A stretch of 6,053 nucleotides of DNA from Mycobacterium sp. GTDB taxonomy: Bacteria > Actinomycetota > Actinomycetes > Mycobacteriales > Mycobacteriaceae. The position numbers and the translations under genes are program-made. Each line of letters opens with the position of its first letter. Position 1 is the first letter of the stretch. Shown piece after piece: positions 1 through 6,053 of the stretch. The stretch covers positions 1 to 6,053 of the forward strand of contig JAHBAP020000120.1 of the NCBI GenBank assembly GCA_018500005.2. Direction: 5' to 3'. The notes under the pieces are model-generated. The model saw only the letters and a list, made by a program, of their open reading frames with translations, searched no databases and was not told the origin of the DNA.

Positions 1-324
1 AGGCCCGCGGGAGTGGACCTCGACACGTGCGGCGACTCCGCCCTTGTCGTCCTCGCGGACCAACTGCGTGGTCAGACGGGTCTGCTCATCCAGGGAGAGC
101 ATCTGTTCGACCTCGAGCCGGACCACCTCGAGCTCGCGGGCCGGCAGCCCGAAGGCCTGGACCCCGGCGGACAGGGCGATCTCGGCGAAGCCGGCTCCGG
201 GCATGACCGGCTGGCCGTGGACCTTGTGATCCTTCAGCCACGGGTTGTGCTCAGTTCCGACGTCGGCCTGCCAGACATGCCCTGCGCCGGTGGGCAGTTC
301 GACGTGCATGCCCAGCAACGGGTG
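1..324 (-). other. Dehydratase (DH) domain, N-terminal part, cut by window edge
   Basis: The DH starts at AHPLLG (about residue 906) and contains the catalytic His938 within HKVHGQPVMP, which fits HxxxGxxxxP (His codon 228-226). This is the N-terminal hot-dog half. The second half with the catalytic Asp lies outside the window, so activity is likely but not proven. Confidence 0.9.
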
Positions 325-3039
325 GGCGCCGGTGAACTCCCGGCCGGCCGTGGCGGTCTGCATCCAGTAGCGGGTGTGCAGCCATGCGCTGGGCGGCAGG
401 TCGACGAGCAGGTCTCGCTGCCCGGCCGGTTCGGTGTTCACCGGTGGCCGCACCAGCGCGAGGTTGGTGTGGAAGGTCAGGGTCTCCGGGTGGTCGCGGT
501 TCACCGTCCCGGACACCCGGGCCTTTGCGGCGGTCTCGCCGATCGCCCGGGTCAACAGAGGGTGTGGGCTGATCTCGATGAAGGTGCTGCCGTGGTCGGC
601 GGCCGCCTCCTGGACCGCGCGGCTGAATCGGACCGGGTTGCGCAGGTTCGCCACCCAGTAGTCGGCGCCGAAAAGCTCGGTGTTGGGCGGATATTCGGCG
701 GTATTGATCACCGGAATCTTCGGCCCGGCCGGATTGAGGTAGGCCAGCGCGGTGCGCAGTTCGGGCAGGATCGGGTCGATGGTGGCGTGGTGGGATGCCA
801 CGTCCACCTCGACGCGGCGGGCGAGCAGGCCCTTGGCGTCGACCTTGGCGATCAGCTCGTCGACCTGGTCGGGCGGACCGGCGATCACCGATTGGCTGGG
901 CGAGGCGTACACCGCGACCGACACGTCCGGGTAGTCGGCGATCATCCGCTCGGCGGCTGCGGCGTCGAGTTCCAGCGCGGCCATCGCGCCCTGCCCGGAC
1001 AGCCGCGACATCAGCCGCGATCGGGTTGCGATCACGTCGAGTCCCTCGGCGGGGGTCAGCGCGCCGGCCACCACCGCGGCGGTGACCTCACCCATCGAGT
1101 GGCCGATGACCGCGTCGGGCTCAACGCCGTAGGACCGCCACAGCTGGGTCAGTGCGAGCTGCATGCCGACCAGCACCGGCTGGATTCGGGCGATGCCGGT
1201 CAGCGGCTCACCCAGTTCCAGCACATGGCGCAGGGAGAATCCGACCTTGTCGACGAAGATCGGCTCGAGTTCGTCGACCGCAGCGGCGAAGGCCGGTTCG
1301 TCGACCAGCAACTGCTTGCCCATCCCGGGCCACTGCGCACCCTGACCGGAGTACACGAAAACAGTCCCGGGGCCTGGTGACGCTTCGTGGCAGGCGACCA
1401 CCCCGGCGCCGGGGTGACCCGCCGCCAATGCGCGCAGACCGATGACCGCGTCGTCGTGGCCGCGGGCCGAAACCGTCGCAACGGTGGAGAACATGCTGCG
1501 ATGGTTGAGGGTCGCGGCGACGTCGGCGAGGGGAACCGTCGATCCCGGGCCTTCCATCCAATCCGCCAGGACCCGAGCGTTCGCCGCGACCCGCTGCGGG
1601 TTCTTGCCGGAAACCACCAGCGTGGTGATCACCGGACCGGCGGTGGACGGCGCTGCGGGCGCCGGGCCCTGCTCAAGAATCACGTGGGCGTTGGTGCCGC
1701 CCATGCCGAATGACGAGACGGCGGCCCGGCGCGGGCCGTCATTGGCCGGCCAGGGCACCGACTCGGTGGGAACGAACAGGCGGGTGCCGGACGGGTCGAT
1801 CGCCGGGTTCCACTGGGTGAAGTGCAGATTGGGTGGGATCCGCGAATGCCGCAGTGCCAGAACAGCCTTGATCAAGCCGGTGATGCCCGCCGCGGCTTCG
1901 AGGTGGCCGAAGTTGGTCTTCACCGCGCCGAGCGCACATGGCACGTCTCCGCGGCCGTACACCGCTGCCAGAGCATCGAATTCGATCGGGTCACCCAGTG
2001 GGGTTCCGGTGCCGTGGGTTTCGACGAGATTCACCGACGCGGCTTTGACATCGGCTGCGCGAAGTGCCCGGGTGATCACGTCCTTCTGCGCCGGCGCATT
2101 CGGTGCGGTGAGTCCGTTGGAGCGGCCGTCCTGGTTGATCGCAGAACCCCGGATCACCGCCAGCACCCGGTCGCCGTCGCGGACGGCATCGGTCAGACGC
2201 TTGAGGACGACCATCCCTGCACCTTCGCCGCGAACGAAGCCGTCGGCGTCGGTGTCGAAGGCGTTGCAATGGCCACGCGGTGACAGCATGCCCCATTTGC
2301 CAAGCGCCAGTTGGGTTTCCGGACGCAGGCTCAGGTTGACCCCGCCGGCCAGAGCCAGGTCGCTCTCCCGCATCCGCAGGCTGTTGCAGGCCAGGTGAAC
2401 CGAGACCAGCGAAGACGAACATGCGGTGTCCACCGCCACCGCAGGCCCGCGCAGACCCAGCAGGTAGGCGATCCGGCCGACGGTGACGCTATGCGCGTTA
2501 CCGGTGGCCGAGTAGGCGTCGATGGTCTCCGGGTTGCCGCCGGCCGCGGTCTGGTACTCGTTGTAGTAAACCCCGAGCATCACCGCGGTCTGGGTCTCGC
2601 CGAGTTGATCGGGACGTAGTCCGGCGTTCTCCAGCGCCTCCCAGGCCACTTCGAGCGCCACCCGCTGCTGCGGATCCATCGCCACCGCCTCGCGCGGAGA
2701 GATGCCGAAGAAGTCGGCGTCGAAGCCGGCGACGTCGGACAGGTAGGCGCCCCACTTGGTCGGCATCCGTCCCGGCGTCATCGGGTCGGGGTCGTAGAAC
2801 GCCTCGGCGTCCCAGCGGTCCGGCGGGACGACGGCGACCGCGTCGGTGCCGTTGTCCAGGAATTCCCAGTACTGCTCGGGGCCGGCGACTCCGCCGGGCA
2901 GTCGGCAGCCGATCCCGATCACCGCGATCGGTTCGGCACCGGCGACCCGGGAGGCCTTGTCGAACTGCTCGACCAGCGCCGTGCGCTGCTCGGCGGTCAT
3001 CGCCGAGATCCGGTCGAAGATCGTCTTAACGGCGCTCAT
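1..3039 (-). CDS. Modular type I polyketide synthase, N-terminal part (KS-AT-DH...), 3' end outside window
   Basis: This is the next polypeptide of the same assembly line. The ATG at 3039 is chosen because it overlaps the previous stop (ATGA), has a purine-rich stretch upstream, and begins a typical N-terminal docking helix. The frame stays open for 1013 codons to the window edge. Domains: docking helix 1-33; KS about 36-458 with Cys207 (DTACSSS), His342 (THGTGT) and His379 (NFGHLE); KS-AT linker 459-557; AT about 558-856 (GHSMG, Ser648); post-AT linker 881-893; DH from about 906 with HxxxGxxxxP at 938-947. It should condense a further extender unit onto the chain from the upstream ACP and, if a KR follows, dehydrate the product. 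From memory, the AT tail and DH start read like M. tuberculosis PpsD, and the N-terminal region like PpsB/PpsD. KR, possible ER and ACP must lie beyond position 1. No frameshift or missing catalytic residue is seen. Confidence 0.96.
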   Translation of the reverse strand, partial: MSAVKTIFDRISAMTAEQRTALVEQFDKASRVAGAEPIAVIGIGCRLPGGVAGPEQYWEFLDNGTDAVAVVPPDRWDAEAFYDPDPMTPGRMPTKWGAYLSDVAGFDADFFGISPREAVAMDPQQRVALEVAWEALENAGLRPDQLGETQTAVMLGVYYNEYQTAAGGNPETIDAYSATGNAHSVTVGRIAYLLGLRGPAVAVDTACSSSLVSVHLACNSLRMRESDLALAGGVNLSLRPETQLALGKWGMLSPRGHCNAFDTDADGFVRGEGAGMVVLKRLTDAVRDGDRVLAVIRGSAINQDGRSNGLTAPNAPAQKDVITRALRAADVKAASVNLVETHGTGTPLGDPIEFDALAAVYGRGDVPCALGAVKTNFGHLEAAAGITGLIKAVLALRHSRIPPNLHFTQWNPAIDPSGTRLFVPTESVPWPANDGPRRAAVSSFGMGGTNAHVILEQGPAPAAPSTAGPVITTLVVSGKNPQRVAANARVLADWMEGPGSTVPLADVAATLNHRSMFSTVATVSARGHDDAVIGLRALAAGHPGAGVVACHEASPGPGTVFVYSGQGAQWPGMGKQLLVDEPAFAAAVDELEPIFVDKVGFSLRHVLELGEPLTGIARIQPVLVGMQLALTQLWRSYGVEPDAVIGHSMGEVTAAVVAGALTPAEGLDVIATRSRLMSRLSGQGAMAALELDAAAAERMIADYPDVSVAVYASPSQSVIAGPPDQVDELIAKVDAKGLLARRVEVDVASHHATIDPILPELRTALAYLNPAGPKIPVINTAEYPPNTELFGADYWVANLRNPVRFSRAVQEAAADHGSTFIEISPHPLLTRAIGETAAKARVSGTVNRDHPETLTFHTNLALVRPPVNTEPAGQRDLLVDLPPSAWLHTRYWMQTATAGREFTGAHPLLGMHVELPTGAGHVWQADVGTEHNPWLKDHKVHGQPVMPGAGFAEIALSAGVQAFGLPARELEVVRLEVEQMLSLDEQTRLTTQLVREDDKGGVAARVEVHSRGP
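472..1368 (-). other. Acyltransferase (AT) domain of downstream PKS
   Basis: This domain loads the second module's extender unit. It contains GQGAQWPGMG at its start, the nucleophile GHSMGE (Ser648, codon 1098-1096) and the specificity motif VASH at residues 747-750, followed by HATIDPILPELR. The stretch VDVASHH-IDPILPELR is, from memory, very like PpsD and Mas, which use methylmalonyl-CoA. The domain is clearly paralogous to the upstream AT. Confidence 0.93.
1071..1119 (-). repeat. AT-coding direct repeat, copy in downstream PKS
   Basis: These 49 bases encode the AT nucleophile region around GHSMGEVT. They match 45 of 49 bases of the segment at 5717-5765 in the upstream gene, in the same orientation. 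Three of the four differences are silent and one changes Ile to Val. This is the best-conserved part I saw of a longer paralogous AT repeat. Confidence 0.85.
1666..2934 (-). other. Ketosynthase (KS) domain of downstream PKS
   Basis: This domain performs decarboxylative Claisen condensation on the chain received from the upstream ACP. The Cys-His-His triad is complete: Cys207 (codon 2421-2419) in DTACSSSL, His342 (2016-2014) in VETHGTGTPLGDP and His379 (1905-1903) in KTNFGHLEAAAG. The Cys is not replaced by Gln, so this is an extending KS, not a loading KSQ. The domain ends at the usual GGTNAHVILEQ. Confidence 0.96.
2941..3039 (-). other. N-terminal docking helix of downstream PKS
   Basis: Residues 1-33 precede the KS (which begins near EPIAVIGIG) and contain FDRISAMTAEQRTALVEQF, a predicted helical segment. 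It resembles the N-terminus of PpsB as I remember it (FSRISGMTAQQR). It most likely receives the acidic tail of the upstream PKS, which fixes the order of the two modules. Confidence 0.6.
3036..3039 (-). other. ATGA stop-start overlap between the two PKS genes
   Basis: On the minus strand the TGA of the upstream PKS (3038-3036) and the ATG of the downstream PKS (3039-3037) share bases. This arrangement normally means translational coupling on one polycistronic mRNA and roughly equal amounts of the two partner proteins. Confidence 0.93.
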
Positions 3040-6000
3040 CGAGTTTCTTCTTCCACGCTGTCGAACAAAGCGTCCAGCACGCCGCCCGACTCTTCTTCGG
3101 TCGTCTCATCGGCGGTCTCGGGCTCCGTCTCCCGCTCCGGGATCAGCAGCCCCGCCACGTGCGCCGCGAACGAGGCCAGTGTCGGGTTGTTCCAGAGCAT
3201 TGTCGCCGACAATTCGATTTCGACGAATTGCTTGGCGTCGCGCAGCAGCGTCATCGCCGTCATCGAGTCCAGGCCCAGCTCCGGGAACGACCGGTCCACA
3301 TCCAGCGCCGACTCGGGCATGCCCAGTTCACGAGCCAGGATCGTCCGCATTCTGGCGGTCAGATCCCCGGCCGCCTGGGCACGGGTCATCTGCGACCAGA
3401 CCGGCATATCGACCGGAGCAGCGGCCGATTCGGCCCCGGCCGGCGCCGCGGCGGAATCGACCTGGGCATAGCGCGGTCGGCGCGGCTCGACGCGGGGGCT
3501 GCCGTTTCCACCGGCTCCGGACCGTTCGCCGAGCATGGTGCCGAAGGCGGGTTTCGGCAGCCCGTCGACACCGGTCGCTTCGCCGCCGTCGAGGATCGGC
3601 TTGAGGATCGGCATCGGGGCGCGCATGCCGAACGCCTGGGCCAGCGCGGTCCAGTCGGCGTCCACGACCACCGAACGCGCTCCGGCCTCCGGACTGAGCA
3701 CCGCGGGCATCATCTGGATCGCCAGCTCGTTGGGCATCGGGATCAGCCCGGCCGCCTTGGTCGACGGTTGGGCATCGGCCCAGGTCTTCCACAGCCCCCA
3801 GTTGACGACGGTGCCCGCCAGCCCCAGCCCGCGCCGGGCATAGGCCAGCGTGTCCAGGAATGCGTTGGCGGCGGTGTAATGGGCCAGCCACCGTGATCCC
3901 AGGAGTCCGGCGATCGAGGAGAACAGCACGAAGTGACGCACCGGTGTGGTCAGGGTGAGCCGGTGGAGTACCGCCGCGGCATCTAGTTTGGGCCGGAACA
4001 TGGCGCTGACATCCGCGTCGGTCATCTCGGTGAGCAGCACCTCGCCGCCGGCCAGTGCCGCCAGGTACACACCGTCCAGCGGCGGCAGGTCTTCGCCGAA
4101 CCGCTTGAAGAGGGCCGTCATCGTGGCCTCGTCGGCGGCATCTGCCGCCACCTCGACCAGGGTGGTGCCCAAGGCGGCCAGCTGTCCCGCCAGCTCCGGT
4201 GTCTGGCCACCGCCGCGCCGGGAGACCGCGACGATCGTGGAGGCGCCCATCTCGGCGAGCTGGCGGATCAGGTAGGGGCCGATGTTGCCGGTGGCACCGA
4301 TCACCAGATGGCTTGTGCCACTCTGGAATGCGGCGAGTTCGACTGCGGGCGGGGCGCTGGGAACCAGGCGCGCGACGTGGCGCAGACCCCGGCGGTGAAC
4401 GGCGAGCTCGTCCTCGCCGGCAGCACCGATCTCATCGGCCAGGATCCGTGCCAACAATTCCGCCGGTACCGATTCGTCGACGTCGACCATGCCGGCCCAG
4501 ATCTCCGGATGCTCGAGCCGGATGGTGCGCCCGGTCCCCCAGACGACGGCCTGGACCGGATCGGAGCGGTCGCCGTCTTCGATCGGTTGAGCGTTGCGGG
4601 TCAGCACCATCAGCTGGGGCGACTGGGCCATCCCGGCCAGGACGCCGACCAGACGTCGGGTGGCGTGGAACAGCCGGTAGCCGGCGGCGGCGTCGATGTG
4701 CGCCTCGGCGGGCGGCGCGTACAGCACATGGTCGAGGCCGTTCAACGCCGCATGCAGGACGTTTTCTGAGCCCGAATCCAGCTCACGGGCGTCCAGGGTG
4801 CGGGAGTTCCTGCCCAATAACGGTGCGAGTCGTGCGCCCAGGTCCGGGTCGGCGATCACCAGCCATGAACCGTCGTTGCGGTCCGCGACGGGCAGGTTGC
4901 GCACCGGCCAGCTGAGTTCGTAGAACCAGCCGTCGGTGTCGGCGACGGACTGGCTGCGCGCCGCCTTCGCGGCACCTGCCGCACCGGCCCGCGCTTCGAT
5001 CCAGTGGTGGGTGTGGTGCCAGGGGGTGGTCGGCAGTGTGATGCGCGGCTCGGCGGCGTGCGGGGTGTCCGGCGCGGCTGTGGTGTGGGTGGCGTTGAGA
5101 TTGGTGTGGAAACTCACCGCGTCGTCGGCATCGCGAACAAGTGTCCCCACCGCGTGGTGATGAACCTCGTCCAGGCTGCCGGATATGGCATGGGTCAGAA
5201 TCGGATTCGGACTAACCTCGATGAACGTCGCATGCTCGGCCGCCGCAGCTTCGATCGCCTGAGCGAACCGCACTGGACGTCGGACGTTGGACACCCAGTA
5301 CTCGGCATCCAACGCGGGCGTCCCGTCGACCACCGTGGAGAACATCGGGATCTTCAGGTGACCCGGGGCGCCCCCGGCCAACACCGCCGCCAACTCCGAA
5401 CGCATTGCTCCCAGAACGGGTTCCATCAGCGCGGTGTGGGAGGCGACCTCCATGTTGACCCGGCGGGCGAAAATATCGGCCGCGGTCTGATCGGCGATCA
5501 GCGACTCCACCTGCTCCGGTGGGCCGGCCACCACGGTCTGCCCCGGCGACAGATACCCTGCCACCTCCACACCGGGATACCCGGCCAGGATCGCCCCGGT
5601 TGCCTGGGCGTCGGCGCCGAGCAGCGCCACCGCACCCTGACCGGCCAACTGCCCCATCAACCGCGACCGAATCGCGATCACCTTCAACCCGTCGGCCACG
5701 CTCAGCGCACCGGCGACCACCGCTGCGGTGACCTCGCCCATCGAATGGCCGACGACCGCGTCGGGGTACACGCCGTAGGAGCGCCAAAGTTCGGTCAGCG
5801 CCAACTGCAGGCCCATGATCACCGGTTGAACCTGGGCATCCCCCGACACCGGCTCGCCACCGGCGATGACATCCCGCAACGAGAACCCGACCTGCTCGAC
5901 GAACACCGGCTCCAACTCATCGACCGCCGCCGAAAACGCCGGCTCCTCAGCCAACAACCGCCGACCCATCCCCGCCCACTGCGAACCCTGCCCCGAAAAC

Positions 6001-6053
6001 ACGAACACCGTGCCCCCACGACACGAACCCTCATGCACCCCAACAACACCCGG
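3036..6053 (-). CDS. Modular type I polyketide synthase, C-terminal part (AT-KR-ACP), 5' end outside window
   Basis: This cytosolic polyketide synthase adds one extender unit and reduces the new beta-ketone to a hydroxyl. Residues are numbered from a GTG codon at 6038. That GTG is not the true start: five more codons are open to the window edge, and the sequence there still matches the KS-AT linker of the downstream gene. Seen in order: AT about 9-310 (GHSMG, Ser99), post-AT linker about 335-348, KR structural subdomain about 366-575, catalytic KR about 576-800 (GATGNIG at 581-587; Lys684, Ser708, Tyr721, Asn725), an Ala/Pro/Gly-rich linker, ACP about 892-966 (LGLDS, Ser925) and an acidic tail ending at a TGA. 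DH and ER are absent. A KS should lie just upstream. Its TGA overlaps the ATG of the next PKS gene, so the two form an operon. The KR is of a style I associate with mycobacterial Pps-type PKSs, but I cannot name the ortholog. Confidence 0.96.
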   Translation of the reverse strand, partial: PGVVGVHEGSCRGGTVFVFSGQGSQWAGMGRRLLAEEPAFSAAVDELEPVFVEQVGFSLRDVIAGGEPVSGDAQVQPVIMGLQLALTELWRSYGVYPDAVVGHSMGEVTAAVVAGALSVADGLKVIAIRSRLMGQLAGQGAVALLGADAQATGAILAGYPGVEVAGYLSPGQTVVAGPPEQVESLIADQTAADIFARRVNMEVASHTALMEPVLGAMRSELAAVLAGGAPGHLKIPMFSTVVDGTPALDAEYWVSNVRRPVRFAQAIEAAAAEHATFIEVSPNPILTHAISGSLDEVHHHAVGTLVRDADDAVSFHTNLNATHTTAAPDTPHAAEPRITLPTTPWHHTHHWIEARAGAAGAAKAARSQSVADTDGWFYELSWPVRNLPVADRNDGSWLVIADPDLGARLAPLLGRNSRTLDARELDSGSENVLHAALNGLDHVLYAPPAEAHIDAAAGYRLFHATRRLVGVLAGMAQSPQLMVLTRNAQPIEDGDRSDPVQAVVWGTGRTIRLEHPEIWAGMVDVDESVPAELLARILADEIGAAGEDELAVHRRGLRHVARLVPSAPPAVELAAFQSGTSHLVIGATGNIGPYLIRQLAEMGASTIVAVSRRGGGQTPELAGQLAALGTTLVEVAADAADEATMTALFKRFGEDLPPLDGVYLAALAGGEVLLTEMTDADVSAMFRPKLDAAAVLHRLTLTTPVRHFVLFSSIAGLLGSRWLAHYTAANAFLDTLAYARRGLGLAGTVVNWGLWKTWADAQPSTKAAGLIPMPNELAIQMMPAVLSPEAGARSVVVDADWTALAQAFGMRAPMPILKPILDGGEATGVDGLPKPAFGTMLGERSGAGGNGSPRVEPRRPRYAQVDSAAAPAGAESAAAPVDMPVWSQMTRAQAAGDLTARMRTILARELGMPESALDVDRSFPELGLDSMTAMTLLRDAKQFVEIELSATMLWNNPTLASFAAHVAGLLIPERETEPETADETTEEESGGVLDALFDSVEEETR
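3039..3140 (-). other. Acidic C-terminal tail with probable docking helix
   Basis: After the ACP come about 34 residues rich in Glu, Asp and Thr, ending in a short amphipathic stretch GGVLDALFDSVEEE just before the stop. Similar endings (for example VLDSLFD) occur, as I recall, at the C-termini of Pps proteins that hand over to a separate polypeptide. The inferred role is docking to the N-terminal helix of the PKS encoded immediately downstream. Confidence 0.6.
3044..3054 (-). promoter_or_regulatory. Probable ribosome binding site for downstream PKS
   Basis: The purine run GGAAGAAGAAA lies inside the last codons of the upstream gene. Its GGAAG part ends about 10 bases before the ATG at 3039. 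It is a weak match to a Shine-Dalgarno sequence and supports this start. Because the genes overlap, re-initiation by terminating ribosomes may matter as much. Confidence 0.5.
3141..3365 (-). other. Acyl carrier protein (ACP) domain
   Basis: This domain carries the growing chain on a phosphopantetheine arm. The attachment site is Ser925 in LGLDSMTAM (codon 3266-3264), and the following helix carries LSATMLWNNPT, a pattern typical of the ACPs of mycobacterial Pps-like PKSs. It is a single ACP, not a tandem. No thioesterase follows it, so the chain must move to the next polypeptide. Confidence 0.94.
3639..4943 (-). other. Ketoreductase (KR), structural plus catalytic subdomains
   Basis: This domain reduces the beta-keto group with NADPH. 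The structural subdomain (about 366-575) starts soon after the post-AT linker at GWFYELSWP, leaving no room for a DH. The Rossmann motif is GATGNIG (581-587). The expected catalytic set is visible: Lys684 in FRPKLD, Ser708 in FSSIAG, Tyr721 in HYTAANAF and Asn725. The segment before Tyr is GSRWLAHY instead of the common GxxGQxxY, and the type-B LDD motif is missing. The domain looks active, but its stereochemical class cannot be read from these motifs. Confidence 0.93.
5109..6014 (-). other. Acyltransferase (AT) domain of upstream PKS
   Basis: This domain selects the extender unit and transfers it to the ACP. The start motif GQGSQWAGMG, the nucleophile motif GHSMGE (Ser99, codon 5744-5742) and the RSRLM segment with the conserved Arg are all present. 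The specificity motif at residues 198-201 is VASH. It is closer to the YASH of methylmalonyl-type ATs than to the HAFH of malonyl-type ATs. From memory, methylmalonyl-using mycobacterial PpsD and Mas have VASH, while PpsA-C have VAPH. The substrate is therefore inferred, not shown. Confidence 0.93.
5717..5765 (-). repeat. AT-coding direct repeat, copy in upstream PKS
   Basis: This is the partner of 1071-1119, about 4.65 kb away in the same orientation. The likeness continues at lower identity on both sides through the AT domain, as expected from module duplication. Confidence 0.85.

Noticed and set aside
13..1380. Plus-strand open frame of 455 codons
   Set aside because: It lies fully antisense to the AT-DH part of the downstream PKS, has no recognisable domain, and is rich in Gly, Arg, His and Gln as expected of a high-GC shadow frame.
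1442..2398. Plus-strand open frame of 318 codons
   Set aside because: It is antisense to the KS with its intact catalytic residues. Its composition is Arg/Ser/Ala/Pro-rich and no family is recognised.
2846..3604. Plus-strand open frame of 252 codons spanning the gene junction
   Set aside because: It is antisense to the ACP, the docking tail and the start of the KS. Its Arg/Pro/Ser-rich translation has no motif, so it is treated as a shadow.
5212..5787. Minus-strand alternative frame of 191 codons inside the upstream AT
   Set aside because: It is out of frame with the clear AT domain and its translation is Gly/Arg-rich with no domain.
6036..6038. GTG as the start codon of the upstream PKS
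   Set aside because: The frame continues upstream to the edge, similarity to the KS-AT linker of the other PKS extends past it, and a free-standing AT-KR-ACP without KS is not expected here.
1..6053. Iterative Mas-type synthase
   Set aside because: Mas-like enzymes have KS-AT-DH-ER-KR-ACP in one chain. The upstream protein lacks DH and ER, and the two overlapping genes with docking ends indicate a modular line.
1..6053. CRISPR array, tRNA, transposon, terminator or promoter between genes
   Set aside because: No short regularly spaced repeats, no cloverleaf, no transposase motifs, and no intergenic space in which a terminator or promoter would normally sit.

Overview
This window lies inside a type I modular polyketide synthase (PKS) locus, read entirely on the minus strand. 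The DNA is very GC-rich. The protein style, with Pps-like ketosynthase, acyltransferase and docking sequences, points to a mycobacterium or a close actinobacterial relative. I judge this from memory of the Mycobacterium tuberculosis Pps proteins and have run no alignment. Coding covers essentially all 6053 bases. I saw no tRNA, rRNA, insertion sequence, CRISPR array or intergenic region.

Layout in transcription order, from high to low coordinates. Positions 6053-3036 hold the C-terminal 1005 residues of one PKS polypeptide. It enters the window at the start of its acyltransferase (AT) and continues through a ketoreductase (KR) and an acyl carrier protein (ACP) to an acidic C-terminal tail. 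It has no dehydratase (DH) or enoylreductase (ER). Positions 3039-1 hold the first 1013 residues of a second PKS polypeptide: an N-terminal docking helix, a ketosynthase (KS), an AT and the beginning of a DH, cut by the window edge. The genes share four bases (ATGA, 3039-3036), so they are almost certainly one transcript with coupled translation.

Working together: the upstream module loads an extender unit, condenses it with a KS outside the window, and reduces the beta-keto group to a hydroxyl held on its ACP. The acidic tail of that protein probably docks on the N-terminal helix of the next protein. The chain would then pass to KS Cys207 of the second protein, which adds another extender unit and has a DH with an intact His motif. 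Both ATs carry a VASH-type specificity motif, so methyl-branched extension is the first guess. The visible part of the second protein reads most like PpsD of the phthiocerol (PDIM) pathway. However, the preceding module is KR-only, whereas PpsC, which precedes PpsD in that pathway, carries DH-ER-KR. The window is therefore probably a Pps-related locus other than canonical ppsA-E, and I assign no gene symbols. The chemistry is standard. The interest lies in which lipid the assembly line makes.
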